Assembly (NCBI GenBank): GCA_029243595.1
Contig: JAQWRQ010000014.1
Coordinates: 1-43,300 of the forward strand
Origin: Gammaproteobacteria bacterium
GTDB lineage: Bacteria > Pseudomonadota > Gammaproteobacteria > PS1 > Pseudothioglobaceae
Length of the DNA: 43,300 bases
Direction of reading: 5' to 3'
This document shows positions 23,591 through 33,913 of the stretch, in pieces. The position numbers and the translations under genes are program-made. Position 1 is the first letter of the stretch, and each line of letters opens with the position of its first letter. The notes under the pieces were generated by a model. The model searched no databases, was not told where the DNA came from, and saw nothing but the letters and a program-made list of their open reading frames with translations.

Positions 23591-26094
23591 AGCCCCAGGC
23601 AATTTATCGCAAAGATTACCAGCCAAGTGCGTATTTAATTTATACAACGGAGTTGAGTTTTGATTTGTCTGAAGATGAAGCCCTTGTTTTATCTAAGGTA
23701 CATTATTACCAAAATCCGAATTTAACTAGCAAAGAGCGCAGCTTATTTTTAAATGGCGTTAATTTAGAATTAGTTTCAATTTTGATTGATGGTGTGCAGC
23801 CTAATTATCAGTTGGCTGACGAAGGGTTGGAGTTGAATGATTTACCGGATGAATTTACACTAGAAATTACCACACGCATTCACCCAGAAAAAAACACCAG
23901 TCTCAATGGCTTGTATCAATCCAGTGGTAATTTTTGCACACAGTGTGAGGCGCACGGGTTTAGACAGATCACTTATTATCTTGACAGGCCTGATGTGCTC
24001 AGTGTGTTTACTACACACATCAAGGCTGACCCTGAGCATTATCCAGTATTACTAAGTAATGGTAACTTAATCAGCTCAAAGCCAGGTGAGGTAACGTGGC
24101 ACGATCCTAGTCTTAAGCCTTGTTATTTGTTTGCTTTAGTGGCAGGTGATTTTGCCGTATTGGAGGATACTTACACCACCATTAGTGGCAATGAGGTTGC
24201 ATTAAAGATTTATGTTGAATCGCATAATATTGATAAAACTCAATTTGCGATGGATTCACTTAAGCGCTCATTTGCATGGGATGAACATCGTTTTGGTCTT
24301 GAATATGATTTAGATATTTATATGATTGTTGCTGTGGATGATTTTAATATGGGTGCAATGGAGAATAAAGGCCTTAATATCTTTAACTCTACCTATGTAC
24401 TGGCCAATCCAGACACAGCAACTGACAAAGATTTTATTAATGTTGAGGCGGTGATTGGTCATGAGTATTTCCATAATTGGACAGGTAATCGTGTCACTTG
24501 TCAGGATTGGTTTCAGCTCAGTTTAAAGGAAGGATTAACGGTCTTTAGAGATCAAGAGTTTACTTCTGATCTACATTCTCGATCAATTAAGCGTATTGAA
24601 GATGTGAATGGTTTACGTACTTTTCAGTTTGCTGAAGATGCCGGCCCGATGAAGCATCCGGTAAGGCCAGAGTCATACATCGAGATGAATAATTTTTATA
24701 CCTTTACCGTGTATGAAAAAGGCGCTGAAGTGATTCGTATGATTCATACATTCTTGGGTGAGGCAGGGTTTCAAAGTGGCATGAAGCTTTATTTTGAGCG
24801 CTTTGATGGTAAGGCAGTAACGATTGATGATTTTGTGGCTGCGATGAGTGATGCCAATGATTTTGATTTCAAACCCTTTATGACTTGGTACTCACAGCCA
24901 GGTACGCCTGAAGTTGAGGTGAGTACTACATATGATGCCCAGCAGAAAATCTATAAAGCAACTTTTAAACAAAAAGGCGAGCACACTTACTATTTGCCGA
25001 TTCGTTATGGACTGATAGATCAACAGGGTGAGGAGATTGATCAAGGTGTTTTGGTACTAGATCAAAAGCAAAGAACATTTGAATTTAAAAGCATTAAAGA
25101 CGAGCCAACCCCATCTTGGTTGCGCGGTTTTTCAGCGCCTATTAAGTTGACTTCAGGTCTTGATGCTGAGCAAAAAATATTTTTATGTGAGCACGACACT
25201 GACGCTTTTAGTCGTTGGGACAATGCGCAAGCGCTATGGTTGTCATTAATACTTAACCCTGCCCAGATTGATGAAGATGCGTTGTTTAGTGCTTTTGAAA
25301 GTATTTTAAGAAAAGAAACTGACAATGCACTCATCAGTGAATTACTAACATTACCATCAGAGAGATTCATTCACTTGCAAATGAGTGAGATTAATATTAC
25401 TGAAGCCAGACAAAAACGAGAAGTGGTGATTGACAAAATCGCTCAGCATTTTAAACCTATTTTATTAAGTATTTACAATAAGCTGAATACTGCTGATGTG
25501 TTTGAGCTTACACCAGAGGCAGTAGGTGCTCGATCATTAAAAAATACATGCTTATCTTATTTGGCTAAAGTGGGTGAGTTTAAGCTGGCCTATCACCAGT
25601 TTGAATCAGCCATTTGTATGAGTGATCGTTTGAATGCTTTTAATGCTTTGTTGTTGGCTAATAATGTATATCAAGATCAAGCAATCCAACAAATGTTCGC
25701 CCTCTATCAGTATGATGTTCAAGTGATGGACAAGTGGTTTGCTGCTCAAGCATTAGCACCTGGGAATGGGGTAGATGAGATTAAACAACTCATGCAGCAT
25801 GAGTTGTTTTCATTTAACACGCCAAATCGATTGCGCAGTGTTATTGGTAGTTTTTCTAGTAATTTTGTGCAGTTTCACAATCAACAAGGTTATGAATTAT
25901 TAACTGAGGTGATCATTAAACTTAACACCTCTAATCCGCAGATTGGCGCGCGACTAGTCAGTATTTATAATCATTGGAAGCGTTACACGCCTGAGTTGCG
26001 TGAACTACAAAAACAACAGTTAGAAACCATTTTGACCACAGATAATTTGTCAAATGATATTTTTGAAATTGTGCAAGCAGCACTTAAGTCTTAG
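23578..26094 (+). CDS. pepN: Aminopeptidase N (ATT start)
   Basis: The protein has 838 residues if it begins at ATT 23578. From there the N terminus reads NNVEPQAIYRKDY, which lines up with the E. coli start (QQPQAKYRHDY). The first conventional start, TTG at 23653, would delete this and 25 residues in total. With the longer form the GAMEN motif lies at 259-263 and the zinc motif HEYFH at 295-299, within two residues of E. coli numbering. The C-terminal helical domain is complete. It is an M1-family zinc metallopeptidase that removes N-terminal residues from peptides in the cytoplasm. It sits in the uppP-lpxC operon, ten bases before pncC. Confidence 0.93.
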   Translation: MNNVEPQAIYRKDYQPSAYLIYTTELSFDLSEDEALVLSKVHYYQNPNLTSKERSLFLNGVNLELVSILIDGVQPNYQLADEGLELNDLPDEFTLEITTRIHPEKNTSLNGLYQSSGNFCTQCEAHGFRQITYYLDRPDVLSVFTTHIKADPEHYPVLLSNGNLISSKPGEVTWHDPSLKPCYLFALVAGDFAVLEDTYTTISGNEVALKIYVESHNIDKTQFAMDSLKRSFAWDEHRFGLEYDLDIYMIVAVDDFNMGAMENKGLNIFNSTYVLANPDTATDKDFINVEAVIGHEYFHNWTGNRVTCQDWFQLSLKEGLTVFRDQEFTSDLHSRSIKRIEDVNGLRTFQFAEDAGPMKHPVRPESYIEMNNFYTFTVYEKGAEVIRMIHTFLGEAGFQSGMKLYFERFDGKAVTIDDFVAAMSDANDFDFKPFMTWYSQPGTPEVEVSTTYDAQQKIYKATFKQKGEHTYYLPIRYGLIDQQGEEIDQGVLVLDQKQRTFEFKSIKDEPTPSWLRGFSAPIKLTSGLDAEQKIFLCEHDTDAFSRWDNAQALWLSLILNPAQIDEDALFSAFESILRKETDNALISELLTLPSERFIHLQMSEINITEARQKREVVIDKIAQHFKPILLSIYNKLNTADVFELTPEAVGARSLKNTCLSYLAKVGEFKLAYHQFESAICMSDRLNAFNALLLANNVYQDQAIQQMFALYQYDVQVMDKWFAAQALAPGNGVDEIKQLMQHELFSFNTPNRLRSVIGSFSSNFVQFHNQQGYELLTEVIIKLNTSNPQIGARLVSIYNHWKRYTPELRELQKQQLETILTTDNLSNDIFEIVQAALKS

Positions 26095-26103
26095 ATTATT
26101 ACA

Positions 26104-26571
26104 ATGAAAGTGAAAAAATTAAGTCAGATTCTTGCTGAGCAATCGCTAACAATATCAGTGGCAGAATCTTGCACTGGCGGTCATTTGTCGGCCTTGCTAA
26201 CCAGCGTTTCTGGCTCATCTGCATATTTTGACCGAGGTTATATCACTTATAGCAATCAAGCAAAGACAGACATGCTTAATGTCGATACTAAAGTTTTAGA
26301 GAAATTTGGTGCTGTGAGTGAACAAACAGCAGCTGAGATGGTTAGCGGTGTGATTCGAAATTCTCACAGTGACGTTGCGGTGTCAATCACCGGTGTTGCT
26401 GGCCCAACAGGTGGAACAGTAGAGAAGCCGGTGGGTATGGTTTGTTTTGGATTTTGTATTAAAGACAAATATTTTGTTGAGACTCAAAACTTTACAGGTG
26501 ATCGAGAGACTGTAGTATCTAGTAGTGTTGATTTTGTTATACAAACTTTAGTAAATGAGCTATCCGCATAA
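26104..26571 (+). CDS. pncC: Nicotinamide-nucleotide amidohydrolase (CinA C-terminal domain)
   Basis: The protein has 155 residues, the stand-alone CinA C-terminal domain. The motifs ESCTGG (21-26) and ITGVAGPTGGT are typical of PncC, which deamidates nicotinamide mononucleotide to nicotinate mononucleotide and recycles NAD breakdown products. The N-terminal CinA domain is absent, as in E. coli PncC. It overlaps dusA by 17 bases. Confidence 0.93.
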   Translation: MKVKKLSQILAEQSLTISVAESCTGGHLSALLTSVSGSSAYFDRGYITYSNQAKTDMLNVDTKVLEKFGAVSEQTAAEMVSGVIRNSHSDVAVSITGVAGPTGGTVEKPVGMVCFGFCIKDKYFVETQNFTGDRETVVSSSVDFVIQTLVNELSA

Positions 26572-27535
26572 ATTTAGCGTTGCACCCATGATGGATTGGA
26601 CTGATCGACATTGCCGATATTTTTATCGGCTAATGTCTCAGCACGCGCAACTCTATACTGAGATGATTACTAGCAAGGCTATTTTGCATGGAGATAAAAA
26701 CCGCCTACTCGACTTCCATGAAGGCGAGCATCCACTAGTATTGCAACTGGGTGGTAGTGATCCAGATGAGATGGCGCAGTGCGCCAAAATTGCCCAAGAT
26801 TGGGGTTATGACGAAGTCAACATTAATGCTGGCTGCCCATCGGACAGAGTGCAATCAGGAAGCTTCGGTGCTTGTTTGATGAATACACCACAAGTGGTAG
26901 CCCAGTGCGTTGATGCAATGAAGCAAGTGAGTGATTTACCTGTTACTTTAAAGTCACGTATCGGTGTCGATGATATGGAAAGTTATGAGGAGCTGGTTAA
27001 CTTTGTAACTACGGTTAATAAAGCAGGCTGTGATACGTTTATTATTCATGCTCGTAAGGCTTGGTTAAAGGGTCTCAGCCCAAAAGAAAACCGCACAGTG
27101 CCACCACTCAATTACGATTGGGTGTATCAAATTAAGCAAGATTTTCCTGAATTAACGATTGGTATTAATGGCGGTATTAATCACTTAGAAGATGCACTCG
27201 GCCACTTAGAAAAAGTAGACAGTGCCATGCTTGGAAGGGTAGTCTATCATCAGCCTTATTTACTTTGTGATGTAGATGCAAAAATTTATCAGCAAAACAC
27301 ATCAACTCTGAGCCGCGAACAAGTATTATTAAACTTTATTGAATACATGAAAGTTCAAAGTGACCAAGGGGTACCGATTCGTTCAATGACACGACATATT
27401 CTAGGTCTATACCATGGGCAGCCCAATGCTAAAAAATTTAAACAATTGTTGAGTGGAAAAGTGGTTGAATTAAAACACCTATACGAATGGCTGGATTTTA
27501 AAAACTCAGAGCAAGAGCACGAAAATGGCGGATAG
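26555..27535 (+). CDS. dusA: tRNA-dihydrouridine synthase A
   Basis: The protein has 326 residues. The FMN barrel begins FSVAPMMDWTDRHCRYF. The catalytic cysteine is Cys94 in NINAGCPSDRVQSG, and the DusA-type segments ARKAWLKGLSPKENR and SMTRHILGLYHGQP are present. It reduces uridines in the D loop of tRNA (positions 20 and 20a in E. coli). It overlaps pncC upstream by 17 bases and ftsA downstream by 11, so translation is probably coupled. Confidence 0.95.
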   Translation: MSYPHKFSVAPMMDWTDRHCRYFYRLMSQHAQLYTEMITSKAILHGDKNRLLDFHEGEHPLVLQLGGSDPDEMAQCAKIAQDWGYDEVNINAGCPSDRVQSGSFGACLMNTPQVVAQCVDAMKQVSDLPVTLKSRIGVDDMESYEELVNFVTTVNKAGCDTFIIHARKAWLKGLSPKENRTVPPLNYDWVYQIKQDFPELTIGINGGINHLEDALGHLEKVDSAMLGRVVYHQPYLLCDVDAKIYQQNTSTLSREQVLLNFIEYMKVQSDQGVPIRSMTRHILGLYHGQPNAKKFKQLLSGKVVELKHLYEWLDFKNSEQEHENGG

Positions 27536-28787
27536 TAATTTTTTTGTAAGTGTTGATGTTGGCAGTCGTAAGATTGTTGTTTTGCTTGCTGATGAAGAAA
27601 ATGGAAGGCTCACTGTAACTGGGTATGCCATAGGTGAGTCAGCTGGTGTTAAAAAAGGCGTTATTGTTGATGTAGAGCAAGCAAGTCAAGCGATCAAAAA
27701 AGTAGCGGAAGCCGCCTGTTCGAGTTGTGATATTTCAAGCTTTTTTAATGTCAGTACGAATATTTCTGATCCGCATTTAACTGTCACTAATCGAGATGGG
27801 CAAATATTTTTACCCACAAATGAAGTTGGTGAAGACGATGTAAGGACAGCGGTTAAAAATGCTTGTGGCATTCCAACACCTACCAACAAGCAAGTGATTA
27901 ACAGTGTTATTAATCATTTTGTATTAGATAAAGATACAGAGACCGGGCAGGGTGTTGTTACCGACCAGCCTATTGGTCAAAAAGCAACTAATTTAGAAGT
28001 CAATATGCACATTGTGATGGTGTCTAATCAATGCGTGAATGCAATCGATCAAAGCATCCGAAAAAGCGGGTTTGGTTTGAATAATATCGTGCTAAATTCA
28101 ATGGCGAGTAGTGAGGTTTATCTTACGAAAGATGAAAAAGACAGCGGTATTTGTTTAGTAGATATTGGCGCTGGCGTGACCAATTTATCAGTTTTTATTA
28201 AGGGCGGTATTACTTATAGTGCAGTTATTCAAAAAGGTGGCGACCAGATTACTGAAGAAATTGCTTACGCGTTTGACACATCATTCGAAGAGGCGGAACG
28301 CTTAAAAATTGAGTACGGAGATGCGCAAACCAAATCTATTCGAGAAGACAAGTTGATTTTATTTGTGCAGGCTGACGACGACCCTGATCAGAGTGAACGT
28401 TACTTGTCTCACCAATCTTTAGTTGAGGTAATTGAGAAGGCCTATTTAGAGTTGTTCTCTTTGGTTAAAAAAGATTTACAATCTCATAAACTTGATCGCT
28501 TGCTAAAATCTGGTCTTGTTTTAACAGGCGGCGCTTCTAAAATTAAAGATTGCGATGCGTTAATGCTAAAGTATTTCAATGTTAGAACTAAGCTTGGATG
28601 TATTAACACCGAAAAAATTACAACTAAAAAAGTGCAATTTGAGAACAGTCTCGAAGATCCTATTTATGCTTGTGCCTTAGGTTTGTTGTTATTCGAGCCT
28701 AATGAGTCTGATTTTAGAGAAACAGAAGCAAACAACAAAGGAGGCTTTTTAGGTAGAATGGGAAGACGCCTCAACCTTAAGCTTTAG
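27525..28787 (+). CDS. ftsA: Cell division protein FtsA
   Basis: The protein has 420 residues, the same as E. coli FtsA. The actin-fold phosphate loops [15 protein letters not shown] and [15 protein letters not shown], the adenosine motif VLTGGASKI and a C-terminal amphipathic membrane helix ([13 protein letters not shown]) are all present. FtsA anchors the FtsZ ring to the membrane. In most gammaproteobacteria it lies between ftsQ and ftsZ. Here it follows dusA and is followed seven bases later by lpxC, so ftsQ and ftsZ are absent from this locus. Confidence 0.96.
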   Translation: MADSNFFVSVDVGSRKIVVLLADEENGRLTVTGYAIGESAGVKKGVIVDVEQASQAIKKVAEAACSSCDISSFFNVSTNISDPHLTVTNRDGQIFLPTNEVGEDDVRTAVKNACGIPTPTNKQVINSVINHFVLDKDTETGQGVVTDQPIGQKATNLEVNMHIVMVSNQCVNAIDQSIRKSGFGLNNIVLNSMASSEVYLTKDEKDSGICLVDIGAGVTNLSVFIKGGITYSAVIQKGGDQITEEIAYAFDTSFEEAERLKIEYGDAQTKSIREDKLILFVQADDDPDQSERYLSHQSLVEVIEKAYLELFSLVKKDLQSHKLDRLLKSGLVLTGGASKIKDCDALMLKYFNVRTKLGCINTEKITTKKVQFENSLEDPIYACALGLLLFEPNESDFRETEANNKGGFLGRMGRRLNLKL

Positions 28788-28794
28788 TATATTT

Positions 28795-29706
28795 ATGATC
28801 AAACAAAGAACAATCAAAAAAACCGTTAAAGCACGCGGTATTGGTATTCATAGCGGTAGCGTGGTTAACATGACACTCATCCCTGCGGAGCAGGATCATG
28901 GTGTGGTATTTAGGCGCATGGATGTTGGTGGCAAGTTAGTAAGGGCGCACAATGCTTTTGTTAATGAAGTGGTGCTTTCTACTGGGTTAGAAAACCAAGG
29001 CGTTAAGGTTTCTACGGTTGAGCACTTAATGAGTGCTCTTTCAGCATTAGGCATTGACAATGTTTTGGTAGAGCTAGATTCGTTTGAAGTGCCAATTATG
29101 GATGGCTCTTCGGCACCGTTTATTTTTCTAGTACAGTCTGCTGGCATTCAAGAGCAAGATGCGCACAAACATTTTTTTGTTATTAGTGATACGATTCGAG
29201 TTGAAAATGGTGATTCGTGGGCGCAAGTGTCTCCGTACGAAGGTTTTAAAGTCACACTTGAGATTGATTTTGATCATAAAAAAGTAAAAGAGAGTGGGCA
29301 AAAACTCAGTATTGACTTTGCACAACAATCTTATCTAAAAGAAATTTCTCGTGCCAGAACCTTTGGTTATATGAAAGATGTAGAGATGATGCAAAGGCAA
29401 AACTTAGCGCTCGGCGCAAGTATGGATAATGCAATTGCCCTGAGTGATGATGATGTGCTTAATGAAGATGGTATGCGTTATCAAAACGAATTCGTTAAAC
29501 ATAAGATCTTAGATATTGTGGGCGATTTGTATTTATTAGGTTCTAATCTAATCGGTCACTACGAAGGCTATAAAACAGGCCACTTATTAAATGATCAACT
29601 ATTATCAGCCATTCTAGAGCGACCAGATACTTGGTCAATTGAGACATTCGAATCTAAAGATTCTCCAATCCAATTCTACTCTGAAGACTGGCAAAATTCC
29701 TTATAA
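28795..29706 (+). CDS. lpxC: UDP-3-O-acyl-N-acetylglucosamine deacetylase
   Basis: The protein has 303 residues (305 in E. coli). The zinc ligands are His77 ([10 protein letters not shown]), His236 and Asp240 ([11 protein letters not shown]), and the catalytic His263 lies in GHLLND. It catalyses the committed step of lipid A synthesis. No clear ribosome binding site precedes the ATG. The seven-base gap after ftsA suggests re-initiation or coupling. It is the last gene of the operon; a promoter for ilvB follows. Confidence 0.97.
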   Translation: MIKQRTIKKTVKARGIGIHSGSVVNMTLIPAEQDHGVVFRRMDVGGKLVRAHNAFVNEVVLSTGLENQGVKVSTVEHLMSALSALGIDNVLVELDSFEVPIMDGSSAPFIFLVQSAGIQEQDAHKHFFVISDTIRVENGDSWAQVSPYEGFKVTLEIDFDHKKVKESGQKLSIDFAQQSYLKEISRARTFGYMKDVEMMQRQNLALGASMDNAIALSDDDVLNEDGMRYQNEFVKHKILDIVGDLYLLGSNLIGHYEGYKTGHLLNDQLLSAILERPDTWSIETFESKDSPIQFYSEDWQNSL

Positions 29707-29714
29707 ACTGCTAG

Positions 29715-29741
29715 TTGTATTAAGTACACCTTAGGTATAAT
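29715..29741 (+). promoter_or_regulatory. Promoter of the ilvB operon
   Basis: TTGTAT (29715-29720) and TATAAT (29736-29741) are 15 bases apart. The leader is only about 20 bases, too short for an ilv attenuator, so the ilv genes lack the classical leader peptide here. Confidence 0.5.
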
Positions 29742-29770
29742 CTGAAGGTTTTTATTCTTTCAAAGAAGTG

Positions 29771-31504
29771 ATGAAGTTAAATGGTGCACAAATACTAGTT
29801 GATTGCTTGAAAAGTGAAGGCGTGAAGCACATCTTTGGGTACCCGGGTGGGGCAGTTTTGCACATCTACGATGCATTAAATGTTTGTACGGTAATTGATC
29901 ATATTTTGGTTCGTCATGAGCAGGGTGCTGTGCACGCTGCAGATGGTTATGCACGCACTAGTGGTAAATGCGGTGTAGCACTCGTTACCTCAGGACCTGG
30001 TTTGACTAATGCTGTTACAGGTATTGCCACTGCGTTTACAGACTCTATTCCAATGGTGGTTGTTTCTGGCCAAGTGCCTTCTCCAGTAATCGGTAGTGAT
30101 GCCTTTCAAGAGGTTGATGCAGTCGGTATTACGCGTTCATGTGTAAAGCATAATTTTTTGGTTAAAAATGCTGACGATATTGCTGAGATAGTTAAAAAAG
30201 CCTTTTATATCGCAACAACAGGGCGCCCAGGTCCTGTCTTGATTGACATTACCAAAGACGCAACTATTGCTGAAATTGAATACGAGGGTTACCCTCAAAC
30301 GATAAAAATGCGCTCATATCAGCCTGAAGTTCAAGTAGATGCTGAGCAGATTAAAAAAGCAATTGCAATTATTGAAAAGGCTAAAAAACCTATTATTTAT
30401 TCAGGTGGTGGCAGCGTGATTGGCAATGCTAGTAAAGCCTTAACAACCCTGACGCACAATACTGGATTTCCAATCACACAGACGCTAATGGGTTTGGGTG
30501 CATTTCCTGCAACAGATAAACAGTCTTTAGGTATGCTGGGAATGCATGGTACGTACGAGTCAAACATGGCAATGCATGATTCAGACTGTATTATTGCTGT
30601 GGGTGCAAGATTCGATGACCGCATTACTGGAAATTTAGAAAAATTCTGTCCTTACGCAAAAATCATTCATATTGATATCGACCCTTCCACCATTGGTAAA
30701 GTGGTGGGCGTTGATGTTTCTATTATTGGACAAGTGAACGATGTGTTGCAGGCGCTTATTCAGAGTCTGGATACTAAAAAATTAGAAAATATAGACTCGT
30801 GGTGGAAGCAAATCAATGACTGGCGCTCAGTAGACTCTATGGCGTACAGAACCAAACAAGGTGTGATTAAGCCACAAACAGTTATTGAAGCATTGTATGA
30901 AGTGACCAAAGGAGAAGCTATTGTTACTTCTGACGTAGGTCAACATCAAATGTGGGCGGCGCAGTACTATCCATTTGACAAGCCACGTCGTTGGATTAAT
31001 TCAGGCGGACTTGGAACCATGGGGTTTGGTTTGCCAGCAGCCATGGGCGCAAAATTAGCTGACCCCGATCGAGATGTAGCCTGTGTCACCGGTGACGGCA
31101 GTATTCAAATGATGCTACAAGAATTGTCAACTATGTTGCAATACCATACACCCGTTAAAATCATTAATATTAATAATGGCTATTTGGGTATGGTACGTCA
31201 GTGGCAAGAGTTTTTCTATGATAAGCGTTATTCAATGTCTTATATGGATGCTTTACCTGATTTTGTGAAGTTGGCGGAAAGCTATGGCCATATTGGTATC
31301 AAGGTAGAAAAAGAATCCGATTTAAAGCCAGCACTGATTGAAGCGTTCAAGCAAAAAGACAGAACAGTATTTATCGATATTTTGACAGACCCAACTGAAA
31401 ATGTATTCCCAATGATTCCATCAGGTGCAGGACATCATGAAATGTTATTAGCAGGACGCGATGAAATGGCTTCTACGAACGATTCAGGGTTAAACTTGGT
31501 ATAG
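29771..31504 (+). CDS. ilvB: Acetolactate synthase large subunit
   Basis: The protein has 577 residues from the ATG at 29771; a GTG directly before it is also possible. The catalytic Glu lies in RHEQGAVHAADGYAR. The FAD/pyruvate segments and the thiamine-diphosphate motif GDGSIQMMLQE ending in NNGYLGM are complete. It condenses pyruvate with pyruvate or 2-ketobutyrate at the start of Val/Leu/Ile synthesis. It is followed two bases later by the small subunit gene. Gene symbol ilvB or ilvI is a matter of convention. Confidence 0.96.
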   Translation: MKLNGAQILVDCLKSEGVKHIFGYPGGAVLHIYDALNVCTVIDHILVRHEQGAVHAADGYARTSGKCGVALVTSGPGLTNAVTGIATAFTDSIPMVVVSGQVPSPVIGSDAFQEVDAVGITRSCVKHNFLVKNADDIAEIVKKAFYIATTGRPGPVLIDITKDATIAEIEYEGYPQTIKMRSYQPEVQVDAEQIKKAIAIIEKAKKPIIYSGGGSVIGNASKALTTLTHNTGFPITQTLMGLGAFPATDKQSLGMLGMHGTYESNMAMHDSDCIIAVGARFDDRITGNLEKFCPYAKIIHIDIDPSTIGKVVGVDVSIIGQVNDVLQALIQSLDTKKLENIDSWWKQINDWRSVDSMAYRTKQGVIKPQTVIEALYEVTKGEAIVTSDVGQHQMWAAQYYPFDKPRRWINSGGLGTMGFGLPAAMGAKLADPDRDVACVTGDGSIQMMLQELSTMLQYHTPVKIININNGYLGMVRQWQEFFYDKRYSMSYMDALPDFVKLAESYGHIGIKVEKESDLKPALIEAFKQKDRTVFIDILTDPTENVFPMIPSGAGHHEMLLAGRDEMASTNDSGLNLV

Positions 31505-31506
31505 CT

Positions 31507-31989
31507 ATGAGGCATATTATTTCAGTAATGTTAGAAAATGAATCCGGCGCTCTGTCTAGAGTTTCCGGGCTTTTTTCGGCACGCGGCTTTAACATCGAAT
31601 CACTCACTGTGGCAGCTACCAATGATCCTACCTTGTCAAGAATGACCATTGTGAGCGTTGGTGATGATAATATCATTGAGCAAATTGTAAAACAACTTGA
31701 AAAACTCATTGATGTAGTCAAAGTAGTAGATTTGACAGCAACAGAGCATGTTGAACGTGAGTTATTATTAGTTAAAATTGACGTTAATCCAAAAACACAA
31801 GCAGACATTGATCGACAAATTGATCAGTTTTCAGGCAAGATTGTTGATGTATCAGAAGATACTTACTTGGTTGAAGTTGCAGGGCAAAGTAAAAAAATTA
31901 ATGAATTTTTAGATTCGCTAGATGAATCTAGGGTTTTAGAAGTTTCAAGAACAGGCGTCACTGGCGTTTGTCAAAGAAGAGAAGGTTAA
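31507..31989 (+). CDS. ilvN: Acetolactate synthase regulatory (small) subunit
   Basis: The protein has 160 residues, the full two-domain length (IlvH type). The N-terminal ACT domain (ISVMLENESGALSRVSGLF, GFNIESLTVAATND) binds valine for feedback inhibition in this family. The C-terminal domain (ELLLVKIDVN, FSGKIVDVS) is complete. It begins two bases after ilvB. ilvC starts 18 bases downstream. Confidence 0.96.
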   Translation: MRHIISVMLENESGALSRVSGLFSARGFNIESLTVAATNDPTLSRMTIVSVGDDNIIEQIVKQLEKLIDVVKVVDLTATEHVERELLLVKIDVNPKTQADIDRQIDQFSGKIVDVSEDTYLVEVAGQSKKINEFLDSLDESRVLEVSRTGVTGVCQRREG

Positions 31990-31992
31990 TAA

Positions 31993-33012
<1,020 letters not shown>

Positions 33013-33039
33013 TTATTAACCAGTAAATAATGATTAAAT

Positions 33040-33062
33040 CATGCCCAGCAATGCTGGGCATG
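33040..33062 (+). other. Strong hairpin without T tract, between ilvC and pssA
   Basis: CATGCCCAGC (33040-33049) pairs perfectly with GCTGGGCATG (33053-33062) around a three-base loop. No T run follows and pssA starts 14 bases later. It is better explained as an RNA-stabilising or processing hairpin that separates ilvBNC and pssA mRNA levels than as a standard terminator. Confidence 0.6.
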
Positions 33063-33076
33063 TTAATATGTGAGCT

Positions 33077-33823
33077 ATGACAAATAAAGTAAGAAGGGGA
33101 GTTTACTTATTACCAAATGTATTAACAACATTTGGTTTGTTTTCTGGTTTTTTTGCCGTTATTTTAGCAACTAAAGGACAATATGCTGATGCATCAGTCG
33201 CTATTTTTGTGGCTATGCTATTTGATGGGCTCGATGGTCGTGTTGCACGCCTTACTAACACTCAAAGTTCATTTGGTGAGCAGTACGATTCGATGGCAGA
33301 TATGCTTTCGTTTTGTGTGGCACCAGCCTTATTGGTGTATTTTTGGCAATTCTCAGATTTAGGAAAAATTGGCTGGTTGGGCGCATTTATTTATACTGCT
33401 GCCGGCGCACTACGTTTAGCTCGATTTAACACCCAGATTGGTATTCAGGATAAGCGTTATTTTCAAGGCTTGCCTTCGCCAGCAGCGGCCGCATTGATTG
33501 CGGGCATGGTTTGGACTAAACAAAGTATTGGTGTGACTGATTACGACCAATATCTAACATTGATAAGTTGGGTTATCTTAGTAGGTGCTGGTGTGTTAAT
33601 GGTAAGTAATGTCCGTTACTATAGCTTTAAGGAAATTAATTTAAAAGGTAGATCGTCGTTTAAACTGTTGTTAATTGCAACATTAATTATTATTGTGACC
33701 ACGTTGTGGCCGAGTGCGATTTTATTTGTATTTTTCTTAACTTATGCATTATCAGGGTTAATCCTAACTGTAATTGAAGTTAGAAAAAAACGTCAATTAA
33801 AAAAACGAGCAAAAAACACTTAA
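33077..33823 (+). CDS. pssA: Phosphatidylserine synthase (CDP-diacylglycerol type)
   Basis: The protein has 248 residues and several membrane segments. The CDP-alcohol phosphotransferase motif is complete: Asp53-Gly-x2-Ala57-Arg58-x8-Gly67-x3-Asp71-x3-Asp75. This is the integral-membrane type II enzyme, unlike E. coli PssA of the phospholipase D fold. It joins CDP-diacylglycerol and serine, feeding phosphatidylethanolamine synthesis. The tail is very basic (KKRQLKKRAKN). The ilvC-pssA-leuA order recurs in many proteobacteria. Confidence 0.94.
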   Translation: MTNKVRRGVYLLPNVLTTFGLFSGFFAVILATKGQYADASVAIFVAMLFDGLDGRVARLTNTQSSFGEQYDSMADMLSFCVAPALLVYFWQFSDLGKIGWLGAFIYTAAGALRLARFNTQIGIQDKRYFQGLPSPAAAALIAGMVWTKQSIGVTDYDQYLTLISWVILVGAGVLMVSNVRYYSFKEINLKGRSSFKLLLIATLIIIVTTLWPSAILFVFFLTYALSGLILTVIEVRKKRQLKKRAKNT

Positions 33824-33831
33824 TATTGCTT

Positions 33832-33837
33832 TATAAT
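33832..33837 (+). promoter_or_regulatory. -10 box of the leuA leader transcript
   Basis: TATAAT at 33832-33837 is seven bases before the leader peptide ATG at 33845, so transcription would start about at the ATG. The -35 region is poor. A ten-base palindrome AATGCGCATT (33835-33844) overlaps the expected start site and may bind a regulator. Confidence 0.5.
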
Positions 33838-33844
33838 GCGCATT

Positions 33845-33913
33845 ATGAGTCATCAAGATACCATTTCTCAATTTAAACAAAGCCTCTTGTCTTTGTTGCG
33901 ATTATTACCGTAA
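33845..33913 (+). CDS. leuL: Leucine leader peptide upstream of leuA
   Basis: This 22-residue reading frame is too short for usual gene lists. Six of its last nine residues before the terminal proline are leucine (SLLSLLRLLP), encoded by CTC, TTG, TTG, TTG, TTA, TTA. It ends 81 bases before leuA. Leucine-rich leader peptides ahead of leu genes sense charged tRNA-Leu through ribosome stalling. Its stop codon lies in the loop of a hairpin (33904-33919) whose first arm is made of the last two Leu codons and Pro. It has no ribosome binding site and may be translated from a leaderless transcript. Confidence 0.8.
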   Translation: MSHQDTISQFKQSLLSLLRLLP

